Source: Lachnospiraceae bacterium
GTDB lineage: Bacteria; Bacillota; Clostridia; Lachnospirales; Lachnospiraceae
Assembly: GCA_022647575.1 (NCBI GenBank)
Contig: JALCKY010000004.1
Coordinates: 186,001 to 250,000, forward strand
Length of the DNA: 64,000 nt
Direction of reading: 5' to 3'
Of this stretch, positions 1 to 7,957 are shown piece after piece. The notes beneath the pieces were generated by a model, which worked only from the letters and a program-made list of their open reading frames with translations, did not search any database and was not told the DNA's origin. The position numbers and the translations under genes are program-made. The first letter of the stretch is position 1; every line of letters begins with the position of its first letter.

Positions 1-672
1 TCCTTTATTCCCAGCAAATACAGTATGTGAAGTATGCACTTCCTTGTAAAACAATCCGCAGGGAAGCTGCCTGTGAATCTTACCCGTAATTCCTGGTATT
101 TGCCTCTCTGCAATCTCAAAAAACTTCTGTGGCTCTTTTTCAAAAAACAATTCTACCCTATGTTCAGGATCTCCATCGTCTTCTGCCTTTCCTTCCGCTG
201 AAGGATAATTATTAAAAAAGCTTCCATTTTGTAAAAACCCCTCAAATTCCTTCACAGCTCTTTTTAGATCTTCAGATAATTCAAACCAATCTTCATCCAA
301 TCCAAATTGTTTATAAAATGTGAGAACCCTATATAGAAATCTTCCATAATGTCCAATTGCAAAATTTCCATTTTTCATAAATACGTTGTCCCAATCAGGT
401 ATCTCACCGTTCACATCAAGCAGAATCTTTGTGTTTCCCGGGACATAACAATGACATGCTAATGCCCACCCCTCAAACGCTGCATCGTCGTTCTGCATAT
501 TACTATAGTTATTTTTACCTTTTACCGCTGCAGCTCTTGCGGACAACCTGATCTGGATATTAGCTCCATCGTCTTTCGTGTCAAAGCATATACCCGAAGG
601 AAGCTCAGTATAATTTACTGCCGCTGAGAAGGCATCGATTAACCACTGATTTGAATTCGTCTGATTTTTCAT
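1..672 (-). CDS. Hypothetical protein, C-terminus beyond left edge
   Basis: Reading leftward from an ATG at 672, 224 codons run to the window edge without a stop. The ATG overlaps the TGA of the upstream MBL-fold gene (ATGA at 672-669), so the two are probably translationally coupled and last in a three-gene operon. The product is soluble: no signal peptide or membrane segment is visible, and it is rich in aromatic and acidic residues. I recognise no family or catalytic motif. Its AT-rich codon use matches the two genes upstream and differs from the genes beyond 6.5 kb. Its position suggests a partner of the nuclease-like and protease-like proteins, but that is inference from context only. 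Confidence 0.75.
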   Translation of the reverse strand, partial: MKNQTNSNQWLIDAFSAAVNYTELPSGICFDTKDDGANIQIRLSARAAAVKGKNNYSNMQNDDAAFEGWALACHCYVPGNTKILLDVNGEIPDWDNVFMKNGNFAIGHYGRFLYRVLTFYKQFGLDEDWFELSEDLKRAVKEFEGFLQNGSFFNNYPSAEGKAEDDGDPEHRVELFFEKEPQKFFEIAERQIPGITGKIHRQLPCGLFYKEVHTSHTVFAGNKG

Positions 673-1979
673 CTGATTTTTATCCTCTTCTTTAAGTCAT
701 CTGAAATACCCAAATTCATAAATCCCTTTGGATTCTCAGTATGTATTGGCACTATTGCCTCTTTCGGATTAATCGTAGTAATAACCTCAGCAATTGTCTC
801 TGGATCTGCATGTCCACTGGTATGAAGATGTTCAATATCAAATTCCCATTTTTCCGCCTGCCTGACAACTGCTATAAGTTCTGGCTTCGCATACTCTTCG
901 TTCTCATCAAGATACCCGTCCCACATGGAGTAAATGAGAACAGGCTTAGGATTACAGTCCTTAAATTTTTCCATAATTTCTCTGTAATACTCGCTGCTAC
1001 CGATCATCATTACGAAACCTTCCTTCAGCATATACTCATACTGAGTCATGTTGAATAGCGGATCAGTCTTTCTTCTAAGCTTTTTATCGAGTGATATTAT
1101 GTATGATCTATGGAACTGAAACCTCCAGTCTCTCTCGTCCTCTCCGACTAACTCAGTGAAAAGCTGAAGCTGCTTTTTTACATAAGAATTACAGTAGAGA
1201 GCTTTCTTTTTATCTGTACTTTGATATGCAGCCCAATAAAATGAAGCTATACTTTCAAGATTGGTTGATGAGCAGATAAGAAAGGAATAAGGATGATTTC
1301 TAAGAATATCGGTAGCGGTTTTCTGCATTTCTTCTTCAGAAAGAACCTTTTGATTTTGTCTGGACATCATCGTTCCTTCTGTAAAAAGAACATCTACAGG
1401 CTTATCAGTAAGATGTTTTTTTATATCCTCTGTGAGATTTTTCCCCAGTCGACCATGTGACCTATAATCACCCGTGTGCACATAGGTCTTTCCGTCAGCC
1501 TCAAACCTGAGCATATATGCATCAAATGCAGAATGATCCACCCTTAGCGCCTTAAATCTAATGTCTTTATAATAATCCTCTTCTCTGTTTTTATAGAATC
1601 TTACATTCTTACCTGACAGCAGCGTTTTTTCTCTTTCCAAGATCTTACGCTCTTCATCTGATAGCGATTCTATATTGAGCAGAGTATCCCTGATATTTTC
1701 CATCAGCAACTGCCCGACTCTCCCGATAAAAATATCCACACCGTCCGGAATATGTGACAAAAGTCCTATGTGGTCGCCATGGATATGTGTGAAGAATACC
1801 GCATCCGGCCTGGTGTCAGCAGCCTGCATCATGGCAATCATCTGATCATCAGATGATTGCTCCTCATCAACGGAGAGTTCCATACCAAAATCCACCCAGA
1901 TCTTTGTGTCGGCATCAGTAGTGATCTGTACTATTGCACCGCCAATCTGGTCCGCTCCTCTTAAAATCTGAAAACCCAT
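669..1979 (-). CDS. MBL-fold / beta-CASP RNase-like hydrolase
   Basis: A 436-residue metallo-beta-lactamase-fold protein of the beta-CASP type, the group that includes RNase J and related RNA-processing nucleases. Visible zinc ligands are His65-x-His67-x-Asp69-His70 (THIHGDH), a later His near 150 in VDHSAF and Asp near 170 in HTGDYR. The C-terminal beta-CASP motifs are HTSGHAD (386-392) and PIHTE (411-415). It lacks the long C-terminal tail of housekeeping RNase J. The ATG at 1979 is preferred over an in-frame upstream extension to 2051, because an AGGAAGGAA-like ribosome site lies just upstream and the core fold begins there. It sits between the AAA+/M41 gene and the unrecognised gene. Its substrate is probably RNA, by family analogy; this is not shown here. 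Confidence 0.85.
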   Translation of the reverse strand: MGFQILRGADQIGGAIVQITTDADTKIWVDFGMELSVDEEQSSDDQMIAMMQAADTRPDAVFFTHIHGDHIGLLSHIPDGVDIFIGRVGQLLMENIRDTLLNIESLSDEERKILEREKTLLSGKNVRFYKNREEDYYKDIRFKALRVDHSAFDAYMLRFEADGKTYVHTGDYRSHGRLGKNLTEDIKKHLTDKPVDVLFTEGTMMSRQNQKVLSEEEMQKTATDILRNHPYSFLICSSTNLESIASFYWAAYQSTDKKKALYCNSYVKKQLQLFTELVGEDERDWRFQFHRSYIISLDKKLRRKTDPLFNMTQYEYMLKEGFVMMIGSSEYYREIMEKFKDCNPKPVLIYSMWDGYLDENEEYAKPELIAVVRQAEKWEFDIEHLHTSGHADPETIAEVITTINPKEAIVPIHTENPKGFMNLGISDDLKKRIKIR

Positions 1980-2113
1980 ATTTTCATTCCTTCCGATGCA
2001 TTTGGGGTATTTTGATAGCACTACGAGATGGTGCGAAAAAATTTCAACCATATCAGCGTCATTATAGCATTTATAACTGCACGGTGCATCGTTTTATCCA
2101 AAATAATGCCAAC

Positions 2114-3385
2114 TCAATTGAAAACATAAGCTTCTCTTATTTCTCTGATATCACATTCTGTAATAGTAACCTTTGTGCACAGAGCATCAGTCGTTGCATC
2201 AAGAAAAGCGCGGTGCTCAGCCAGCATTTTTCTAGCTTTCGCGTAGCTGATATCCAGCAAAGCCGACATTTGCATATTCCTGCGTTCCTTGACCATAGAT
2301 CCTTCACAACTGTCCTGGATCCATTTATCAAACCCGTAAGAGCAATAATTATCAACCATCCTTTCTGCAACATCAAAAGCAACATGAAGATCGCTATTTG
2401 CCCCAGGATCAGATGTTCCGTAAACAATCTCGGTAGCAGCCTTACCTCCAAGCACTCTTAATAATTTCTTCTCATATTCTTCAAAAAAAAACTCTACGCC
2501 TTCTCCCTGATAATTATGAACAAAACCAAGTGTTCCTCTGCTCTCCGAATCAGATCGGATGGATGCAATAGTTGTACTCCCCGGTCTTAGAAGTTCGCCT
2601 ATTACAAGATGTCCTGCTTCATGGCATGCCACCCTTCTGCAAGCATCGGGTGTTTCAGGAAGATTGCCCTCAGCTGAACTGAATATTTCATTGAGAGCAC
2701 TTTCAATAATATCTTCCTCCGCAATTTCTTGGTGGTTAGCAAAAGCAGCAATAATCCCTGCTTCGTTTATTATATTTTCGAGAGCCGCGCAGGACCTTCC
2801 ATTGAGCATTCTTGACATCCAACCCGGATCAACATCTTCAGAAACGTGCTTATCCCTCAGGTAATAGTGTATGATTTCTTCTGCTTCATGCCCTGTAGGA
2901 AATTCAAATTTTAACTGTTTTCCAAGTCTTCCATCTCTTAGTAATGAGTCCGGCAAAACATTCAGAGTATTTGCCGTTGCTATTACAAATACTTCCTCTT
3001 CACCAATGTTATCCATACATGCCTGAACGGCAGCGAATTCTTCAGCATGTTCATCATCCCGTTCTGTATACTTGTCGATATCATCCAGCAAGACTATTGA
3101 GGGAGCATTATTTTTTGCTTCTTCAAACACATCAACCATTTTGTCAATAAAGTCTCCATCTGCCTTCGTTTTACGACACACATAGCTTTTTCTTCCTGAA
3201 AGCTTTATAAAGCAATCAGCCATCGTTGTTTTTCCAGTCCCCGGTTTTCCATAAAGCAAGACACCCTTAGGACTATGAACTCCAAGGCGTTTGTATTTTT
3301 CTGTATTTTTCAGAATATCTGCCAGTCTTGTAAGTTCCTTCTTGATTCCGGAATAACCGATTACAGCATCAAAATCATCTTTCAT
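2114..3385 (-). CDS. Soluble FtsH-like AAA+ ATPase with M41 zinc-protease domain
   Basis: The protein has 423 residues. An AAA+ module comes first: Walker A GKPGTGKT at 46-53, Walker B IVLLDDID at 97-104, sensor-1 ATAN at 136-139, and an arginine-containing RDGRLG at about 150-155. An M41 peptidase domain follows: HEAGH at 255-259, with Asp332 in the GANSDL motif as the likely third zinc ligand. Both activities therefore look intact. Housekeeping FtsH is about 600-650 residues with two N-terminal membrane segments; this protein starts directly at the ATPase and has none, so it should be cytosolic. The first gene of a three-gene leftward operon, with a GGAGG site before the ATG. It may unfold and degrade selected proteins together with the MBL nuclease-like partner; that role is inferred. 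Confidence 0.88.
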   Translation of the reverse strand: MKDDFDAVIGYSGIKKELTRLADILKNTEKYKRLGVHSPKGVLLYGKPGTGKTTMADCFIKLSGRKSYVCRKTKADGDFIDKMVDVFEEAKNNAPSIVLLDDIDKYTERDDEHAEEFAAVQACMDNIGEEEVFVIATANTLNVLPDSLLRDGRLGKQLKFEFPTGHEAEEIIHYYLRDKHVSEDVDPGWMSRMLNGRSCAALENIINEAGIIAAFANHQEIAEEDIIESALNEIFSSAEGNLPETPDACRRVACHEAGHLVIGELLRPGSTTIASIRSDSESRGTLGFVHNYQGEGVEFFFEEYEKKLLRVLGGKAATEIVYGTSDPGANSDLHVAFDVAERMVDNYCSYGFDKWIQDSCEGSMVKERRNMQMSALLDISYAKARKMLAEHRAFLDATTDALCTKVTITECDIREIREAYVFN

Positions 3386-3685
3386 ATCCTGCCTCCATAA
3401 AATTCGGATAAACTATTGTTTCTCTGTCTTTATATGGATGTCACGCGGCAAATTATAGTTCCTACCTACTGCAGTTTTGCCGCAAACTAAATTCGTATAT
3501 TTATTTTTATATCTACTACAGCGTGCCGTGTATGACTGCATGCTTTTTTCGTTGCTGATATTGACCATTCTCATTGATTTCTGTATATTCTTTTCGTAGC
3601 AATAAAAAAAGAGAAAGAACAGCCCCGACCAAAGTTCGTTCCTTCTCTCAACAAAGTCGCTGTGCCAAGTCCGGGATCAAGTCCC
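3386..3685. other. AT-rich intergenic region upstream of the FtsH-like operon
   Basis: No gene is seen. On the minus strand a TATAAT box (3457-3452) lies about 65 nt upstream of the FtsH-like start and may be its -10 element, although I see no convincing -35 at 16-18 bp. The right part holds a leftward terminator and then the IS630 insertion point. Confidence 0.4.
3604..3649 (-). terminator. Intrinsic terminator, leftward
   Basis: On the minus strand a stem formed by 3638-3649 and 3611-3620 (GAGAAAGAAC side) is followed by seven T residues at 3610-3604. No gene now lies directly upstream of it: the IS630 element begins 37 bp to the right. The gene it once served was probably lost or displaced by the insertions. 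Confidence 0.6.
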
Positions 3686-3716
3686 ACTAGTATAAATGTT
3701 TTTAAATAAATGGACT
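3686..3716 (+). repeat. IS630 left terminal inverted repeat
   Basis: Matches the reverse complement of 4951-4981 at 25 of 31 positions. The outer ten bases and an inner AAATGGACT block are identical. Confidence 0.85.
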
Positions 3717-3770
3717 ATATGGTCATTCCATGGTATAATATTCATATCAGATGAAAGGGAGTATTACACT

Positions 3771-4961
3771 ATGGGAAAAAATGCATCCGTTATTAAACTA
3801 AGCAACGATGATCGTATATATCTTGAAACTCAAATACGTGCTAGAACCATACAGGCTCAGACAGTAAATCGAGCAAGAATTTTACTACTCAAAGCAGACG
3901 GGATATCAATTGATGATATCGCAGATAAAGTTGGAATGAACCGCAAAAGTGTCATGCTTTGTGTCAAAAAATATCATGATGGTGGTGTAGAAAATGCATT
4001 ATTTGATGCGCCAGGTCGTGGCCGTAACGCTGAAATAACGGACGACGAAAAAACGTGGATTATAAATATCGCCTGCCAAAAGCCGTTCAATCTTGGTTAT
4101 TCGGCAGAAGTATGGACGCGTGCTCTTCTCACAAAACACATCAATAAATTTGCAGAAGAAGCTGGTCACACACGGTTGTCAACAATCAGTCAGTCTAAAG
4201 TTCGCACAATACTTGAAGAGGCAGATATTAAGCCGAATAAGATAACTTATTATTGTGAAAAACGTGACCCTGAATTCGATCAGAAAATGCACAATGTTTT
4301 ATTAGTATATAAACAATTGTCCTTACAGTTTGATGAAGCTGGTCAACTCATTCCGTATGAAGAAAACGAAGATGTTGTACATGTTCTTTCTTATGATGAA
4401 AAGCCAGGCATTCAAGCAATTGCCAATACGTCAGAAGACTTGCAACCAGATGAAACGCACAAGACCATTAGCCGCGATTATGAATACAAGCGTCTCGGTA
4501 CTATTTCGTTGCTTGCTGGAATTGATTTACAAACAGGAGAAGCAATTCCGCTTGTAAGAGATAAGCACAGCAGCAAAGAGTATATCGAATTCCTTAAATT
4601 ACTTGATGCAAGGTATCCAAAGTTTGATAAAATTCGTTTGGTGTTAGATAACTTGAGGGTACATTCTTCAGAAGAAACACGCAAATACTTGGCATCGAAC
4701 CCAGATAGATTTGAATTTGTATTCACACCAAAGCATGGTTCGTGGCTTAATCTTGTTGAAGGCTTTTTTAGCAAACTCACACGCCAAATGCTCAAAGGCA
4801 TACGTGTAAAAACTAAGGATGAACTTGTGGAACGTATATATAGATACTTCGATGAGGTAAACGAAGATCCAATTGTATATCACTGGAAGTACAAACTTGA
4901 AGAAGTTGATTCCAGTGAAAATGTGGTAGTTGATACGTTGCAAATCAAAAAGTCCATTTAA
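3771..4961 (+). CDS. IS630-family transposase
   Basis: A 396-residue DDE transposase of the IS630/Tc1-mariner type. The N-terminal part is helix-turn-helix (RTIQAQTVNRARILLLKA, then DDIADKVGMNRKSV). The catalytic core shows DEKPGIQA, LVLDNLRVHSS and HGSWLNLVEGFFSKLTRQML, which carry the three acidic residues. The ATG at 3771 is chosen over an upstream in-frame ATG at 3696, because AAAGGGAG precedes it and the upstream start would lie inside the left terminal repeat. The frame is intact, so the element may still be active. Its AT-rich codons resemble the first 6.4 kb rather than the rest of the window. Confidence 0.93.
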   Translation: MGKNASVIKLSNDDRIYLETQIRARTIQAQTVNRARILLLKADGISIDDIADKVGMNRKSVMLCVKKYHDGGVENALFDAPGRGRNAEITDDEKTWIINIACQKPFNLGYSAEVWTRALLTKHINKFAEEAGHTRLSTISQSKVRTILEEADIKPNKITYYCEKRDPEFDQKMHNVLLVYKQLSLQFDEAGQLIPYEENEDVVHVLSYDEKPGIQAIANTSEDLQPDETHKTISRDYEYKRLGTISLLAGIDLQTGEAIPLVRDKHSSKEYIEFLKLLDARYPKFDKIRLVLDNLRVHSSEETRKYLASNPDRFEFVFTPKHGSWLNLVEGFFSKLTRQMLKGIRVKTKDELVERIYRYFDEVNEDPIVYHWKYKLEEVDSSENVVVDTLQIKKSI

Positions 4962-4981
4962 TTACTGACGGTTATACTAGT
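4951..4981 (-). repeat. IS630 right terminal inverted repeat
   Basis: Partner of 3686-3716. It overlaps the last codons of the transposase gene, as is common in compact insertion sequences. Confidence 0.85.
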
Positions 4982-5080
4982 AAGGCGTCATGCGCAACCA
5001 CTGTTATGATAAGAAAAAACTCACTTTTTTGCAAGTTAATTCGTATAAAAATTTCATCAAAGTCCATTTTTAATGCATTC

Positions 5081-5638
5081 ATGGATCAATTCATACCTCA
5101 ACTTGAACCCTGTCCGGTCTGTGAAGCGAAGGGTACTTGCCATATCCATGACTACTACGGCAGAAATATCATCGACTTTCGCTATGGTCACCTGGTCAAG
5201 GATAACCTCTGCATCATGCGTGTATTCTGTGACAACTGCGAGCATGCACATGCTGTTCTGCCAGACATTATCATTCCTTATTCCAGCTATGGCCTGTTCT
5301 TCGTTCTTCGCGTCCTTGCTGAGTTCTTCGCCCATCTTCATACAGTTGAACAGATCTGTGAACGATATAATATATCTGAAAACCAGCTCCGCAAATGGAT
5401 CTCTCTTTGGAAGCTGCATAAAGAGCAATGGCTTGGGCTTTTAAATGATTCTGAAACCTCTGACCTTGCCTTGCTGAAACGCCTATGTAGCAAGGATAAG
5501 TTCTCCTCATTTTCTCAGGAATTTACTCTCCATATGTCACATACATTTCTTCAGTCGCATCGGAATCCTATCTTAAAGAGACCTGCAAACGCACGATACC
5601 ATCAGCACGCCTTTTCTCCTGATTACGATATCTGGTGA
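5081..5638 (+). CDS. Transposon-associated zinc-finger/HTH protein (DUF6431-like)
   Basis: From the ATG at 5081 the product has about 186 residues. It begins with a zinc-binding CPVC/CDNC pair (PCPVCEAKG near the start, VFCDNCEHAH about 45 residues later), followed by a helical segment with a helix-turn-helix-like stretch (HTVEQICERYNISENQLRKW). Proteins of this kind are found next to DDE transposases in Clostridia, and here a transposase starts 75 bp downstream. I therefore read it as the accessory DNA-binding protein of that element. The start is uncertain: no good ribosome site precedes 5081, and the frame is open from 5006. The family name is recalled, not searched. Confidence 0.6.
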   Translation: MDQFIPQLEPCPVCEAKGTCHIHDYYGRNIIDFRYGHLVKDNLCIMRVFCDNCEHAHAVLPDIIIPYSSYGLFFVLRVLAEFFAHLHTVEQICERYNISENQLRKWISLWKLHKEQWLGLLNDSETSDLALLKRLCSKDKFSSFSQEFTLHMSHTFLQSHRNPILKRPANARYHQHAFSPDYDIW

Positions 5639-5713
5639 CCACACGACTGATGAATGGTGCAATGCACTTTTCCCCCTTATCATGTAGAAAACACTTAAGG
5701 AGGGCTCTGTTTT

Positions 5714-6460
5714 ATGAGTAAAGAAACCGAAACAACAAAAAATGATGCGCTGGTAGCTCAGTTCCGCTTCGCCATGATAGCTCCTGTGATTCAGGGGCTT
5801 TTTCCTGACGTCTCTGCAACGGCTTACTATAAGCGTGTAACCGAACATCCGCTGACTCTTCCTAATGGAACCGTCGTCCAATACAGTTACAAGACTCTTG
5901 AAAAATGGAAGTCTCTGTATCTTCGCGGTGGACTTGATGCACTGATACCAACAACCAGATCTGATAAAGGTATTTCGCGTGCCTTAAATGATGAGGCTAT
6001 TAACGAAATCTATCGTGTCAAACAGGAACATCCTCGTATGAACGCAACTCAAATCCATGATTACCTGATTCGTGAATCATTTCTTTCTGCATCCGTCAGT
6101 GTTGACTCCGTCCAGCGATTCGTTAAGAACAATGATCTGAAATCTGCAAGAGATCCCAACCTTAGAGACCGTAAAGCCTATGAAGAAGACGAATTCGGTA
6201 AGATCTGGCAGGCTGATACCTGCTATCTTCCATACATTACAGAAGATGGCAAAACAAGACGCGTATACTGCATCATGATTATCGATGATCATTCCCGCCT
6301 CTTAGTTGGCGGTGAACTTTTCTACAACGATAATGCCTACAACTTTCAGAAAGTCCTAAAACAGGCCGTTTCCACCTACGGAATTCCAGATAAACTTTAT
6401 GTCGATAACGGCTGTAGTTACAGTAATGAGCAGCTTTCCATGATCTGTGTATCTATGGCA
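5714..6460 (+). pseudogene. IS481/IS3-like DDE transposase, 3' end lost
   Basis: A good AAGGAGGG site precedes the ATG at 5714. The first ~248 residues read as a DDE transposase. They include an N-terminal HTH region, then an rve-type core with WQADTCYLPY (first Asp), IMIIDDHSRLLVGG, and KLYVDNGCSYSNEQL (second Asp). The third catalytic residue, normally a Glu in a KGKIER-like motif, is missing. After about NEQLSMIC (near 6450) the frame runs into the antisense of a sugar-binding protein gene, and the remaining codons to 6712 are not transposase. The element is therefore truncated and dead, joined to the lipoprotein gene by insertion plus deletion. The exact junction (6450-6470) cannot be fixed by eye. 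Confidence 0.8.
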
Positions 6461-6989
6461 ATCCGTATACTTTTCCATCCCTTTTGCAGGACGGCAAAAC
6501 GGTTGGTTCTACATCAGACACCCAGGAAGCATCCGAAAAATCATAGAAATTTTCCGTCGGATTATAGGCATCCAGAGCAGTCCCTCCCTGATGCAGAAAA
6601 ATATCCGGGATATCCCCGGTCTGGAATTTCATCTGGCATACCGATTCAAAATTATCGGAATCAATTCCCTGAACGTCAATCGTATTCCCCGTTTTATCCT
6701 CATACAGTTTGATCATATTCTGGTAATATGGACGTTGAACATTGCCTGCATCTCCGTATAAAGTCAGTGTCACACCGCCTTCTGAAGCCGGGGATGACGT
6801 AGCTGCCGCCGTTGAAGTTTCTGCAGCAGCGGCAGATGTAGCCACTGATGCTGCCACAGATGTCTGGGCAGAAGCTGCTGCCGATGTGGCCGCTGCAGGC
6901 GTGTCTGTTGTATTGCCTGAGCCGCATCCCACAAGAAGGGATGCCGCCATAGCTGATGACAATATAATACCGATAACCTTGTTTTTCAT
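6453..6989 (-). pseudogene. Sugar ABC transporter substrate-binding lipoprotein, truncated
   Basis: The start is clear: GGAGGTG before the ATG at 6989, a lipoprotein signal with lipobox LVGC and Cys at about 22, then an Ala/Ser/Thr-rich tether, and the opening of a CUT1 solute-binding domain (VTLTLYGDAGNVQRPYYQNM). The frame ends after 178 residues at DGKVYGLP, where a full protein would have about 400 or more. The break coincides with the truncated transposase arriving from the other side. It is the last gene of the leftward beta-galactosidase/permease/YesMN module, so that transporter has probably lost its binding protein, unless another one serves it. The stump could still be exported. Confidence 0.85.
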
Positions 6990-7165
6990 ACATACACCTC
7001 CGCGGGGGAAACTTTCGATTCCCCTTAATGCTTCCCGATAACTGCATTGATACCGATCTGAGGAAGTACCCGGCCGGGCAATTTCTTTCTCATAAGCTTA
7101 CTATAGCGAATACCGAAGATGCATAGAATGAAACGGAGTCAGATAAAACATGGATTATTTTCACA

Positions 7166-7957
7166 TCATTGCTTCTGGAACTGCGACGGGGAAAGTCCGG
7201 TGCTGTTTCGGAATACCCTGCTGAAATACAGTGCATCTTCGTAACCGACTGCAGATGCCACATCTTTCAACATCATTTCATGATCGTTCCGAAGAAGTTT
7301 CTTGGCAAGCGTAATACGACAGTCCGTCACATACTTACTTGGTGTCACCCCATAGGCATCTTTGAATACGGAACTGAGATACTTTACGTTATATCCAAAG
7401 ACACGATCCAGTTCACCGAATGCAATATCTTCCGTAAAGTGCTGGTTCAGGTATTTCCTGAATTTTTCCGGAAGTTTTGCAATCTGTTCTTCTTCAATAT
7501 CCCCGGATGCGCCGAATATATTCTTCTCTACATCATAGAAATCACTGACACTTTTAATCAGCTGTTCCTGCCGTTCACGGCGGATCAGTGTCTTAAGTCC
7601 TGTCACACAATCCGTCAGTTTTTCAATGCTGATCGGCTTAAGCAGATAATCATTAACACCCATGGAGACCGCTTTTCGGGCATAGTCAAATCGTTCATAC
7701 CCGGTGATGAGAACAAAATGTGACCGTAAATTCTCTTTTCTGGCCTGTTCGATCATGTCGAGTCCGTCCATGACAGGCATTTTTACATCGGTGAAAACAA
7801 TATCCGGATCATACAGAAGAATCTTTTCAAATGCTTCCTTTCCGTCCATAGCAGTTGCCACGACATGAAGGTCAGCATCGGTATCCTGAATCAATCTGCA
7901 GGTACTTCTGAGAATGACAGGTTCATCTTCCGCCACAACGACGGTAATTTCATCCAT
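7166..7957 (-). CDS. YesN-like response regulator (REC plus AraC-type HTH)
   Basis: The 263-residue product has a receiver domain (about 1-120) with the acidic pocket AEDEP, the phospho-acceptor Asp in DIVFTDVKMPVMDG (near residue 56) and the conserved LKPIS lysine. The C-terminal AraC-type DNA-binding domain (about 165-260) ends in KDVASAVGYEDALYFSRVFR and TGLSPSQF. It is shorter than most YesN proteins because the linker is small. The start overlaps the 3' end of the sensor kinase gene by 8 bp, a cognate pair. By family knowledge such pairs switch on neighbouring sugar-transport genes, here the two permeases, the (now broken) binding protein and perhaps the GH42 enzyme. Confidence 0.92.
   Translation of the reverse strand: MDEITVVVAEDEPVILRSTCRLIQDTDADLHVVATAMDGKEAFEKILLYDPDIVFTDVKMPVMDGLDMIEQARKENLRSHFVLITGYERFDYARKAVSMGVNDYLLKPISIEKLTDCVTGLKTLIRRERQEQLIKSVSDFYDVEKNIFGASGDIEEEQIAKLPEKFRKYLNQHFTEDIAFGELDRVFGYNVKYLSSVFKDAYGVTPSKYVTDCRITLAKKLLRNDHEMMLKDVASAVGYEDALYFSRVFRNSTGLSPSQFQKQ

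Larger units (their letters stand above)
3686..4981 (+). mobile_element. IS630-type insertion sequence, complete
   Basis: The element is defined by 31-bp imperfect terminal inverted repeats (3686-3716 and 4951-4981, 25 of 31 positions matching, outer ten identical ACTAGTATAA). They enclose one intact transposase gene. The ends contain CTAG. IS630-family elements are known to insert at CTAG with TA duplication, and removing the element would leave an uninterrupted CACTAGTAAGG, which fits that rule. Transposition therefore looks fairly recent. Confidence 0.85.

Noticed and set aside
3600-3690. Riboswitch or T-box next to the IS630 element
   Set aside because: No T-box signature (AGGGTGGAACCGCG-type) is present. 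The structure is a simple terminator stem with a T run.
3686-6460. Composite transposon formed by the two insertion elements
   Set aside because: The elements are of different families, no matching outer ends were found, and the second one is truncated.
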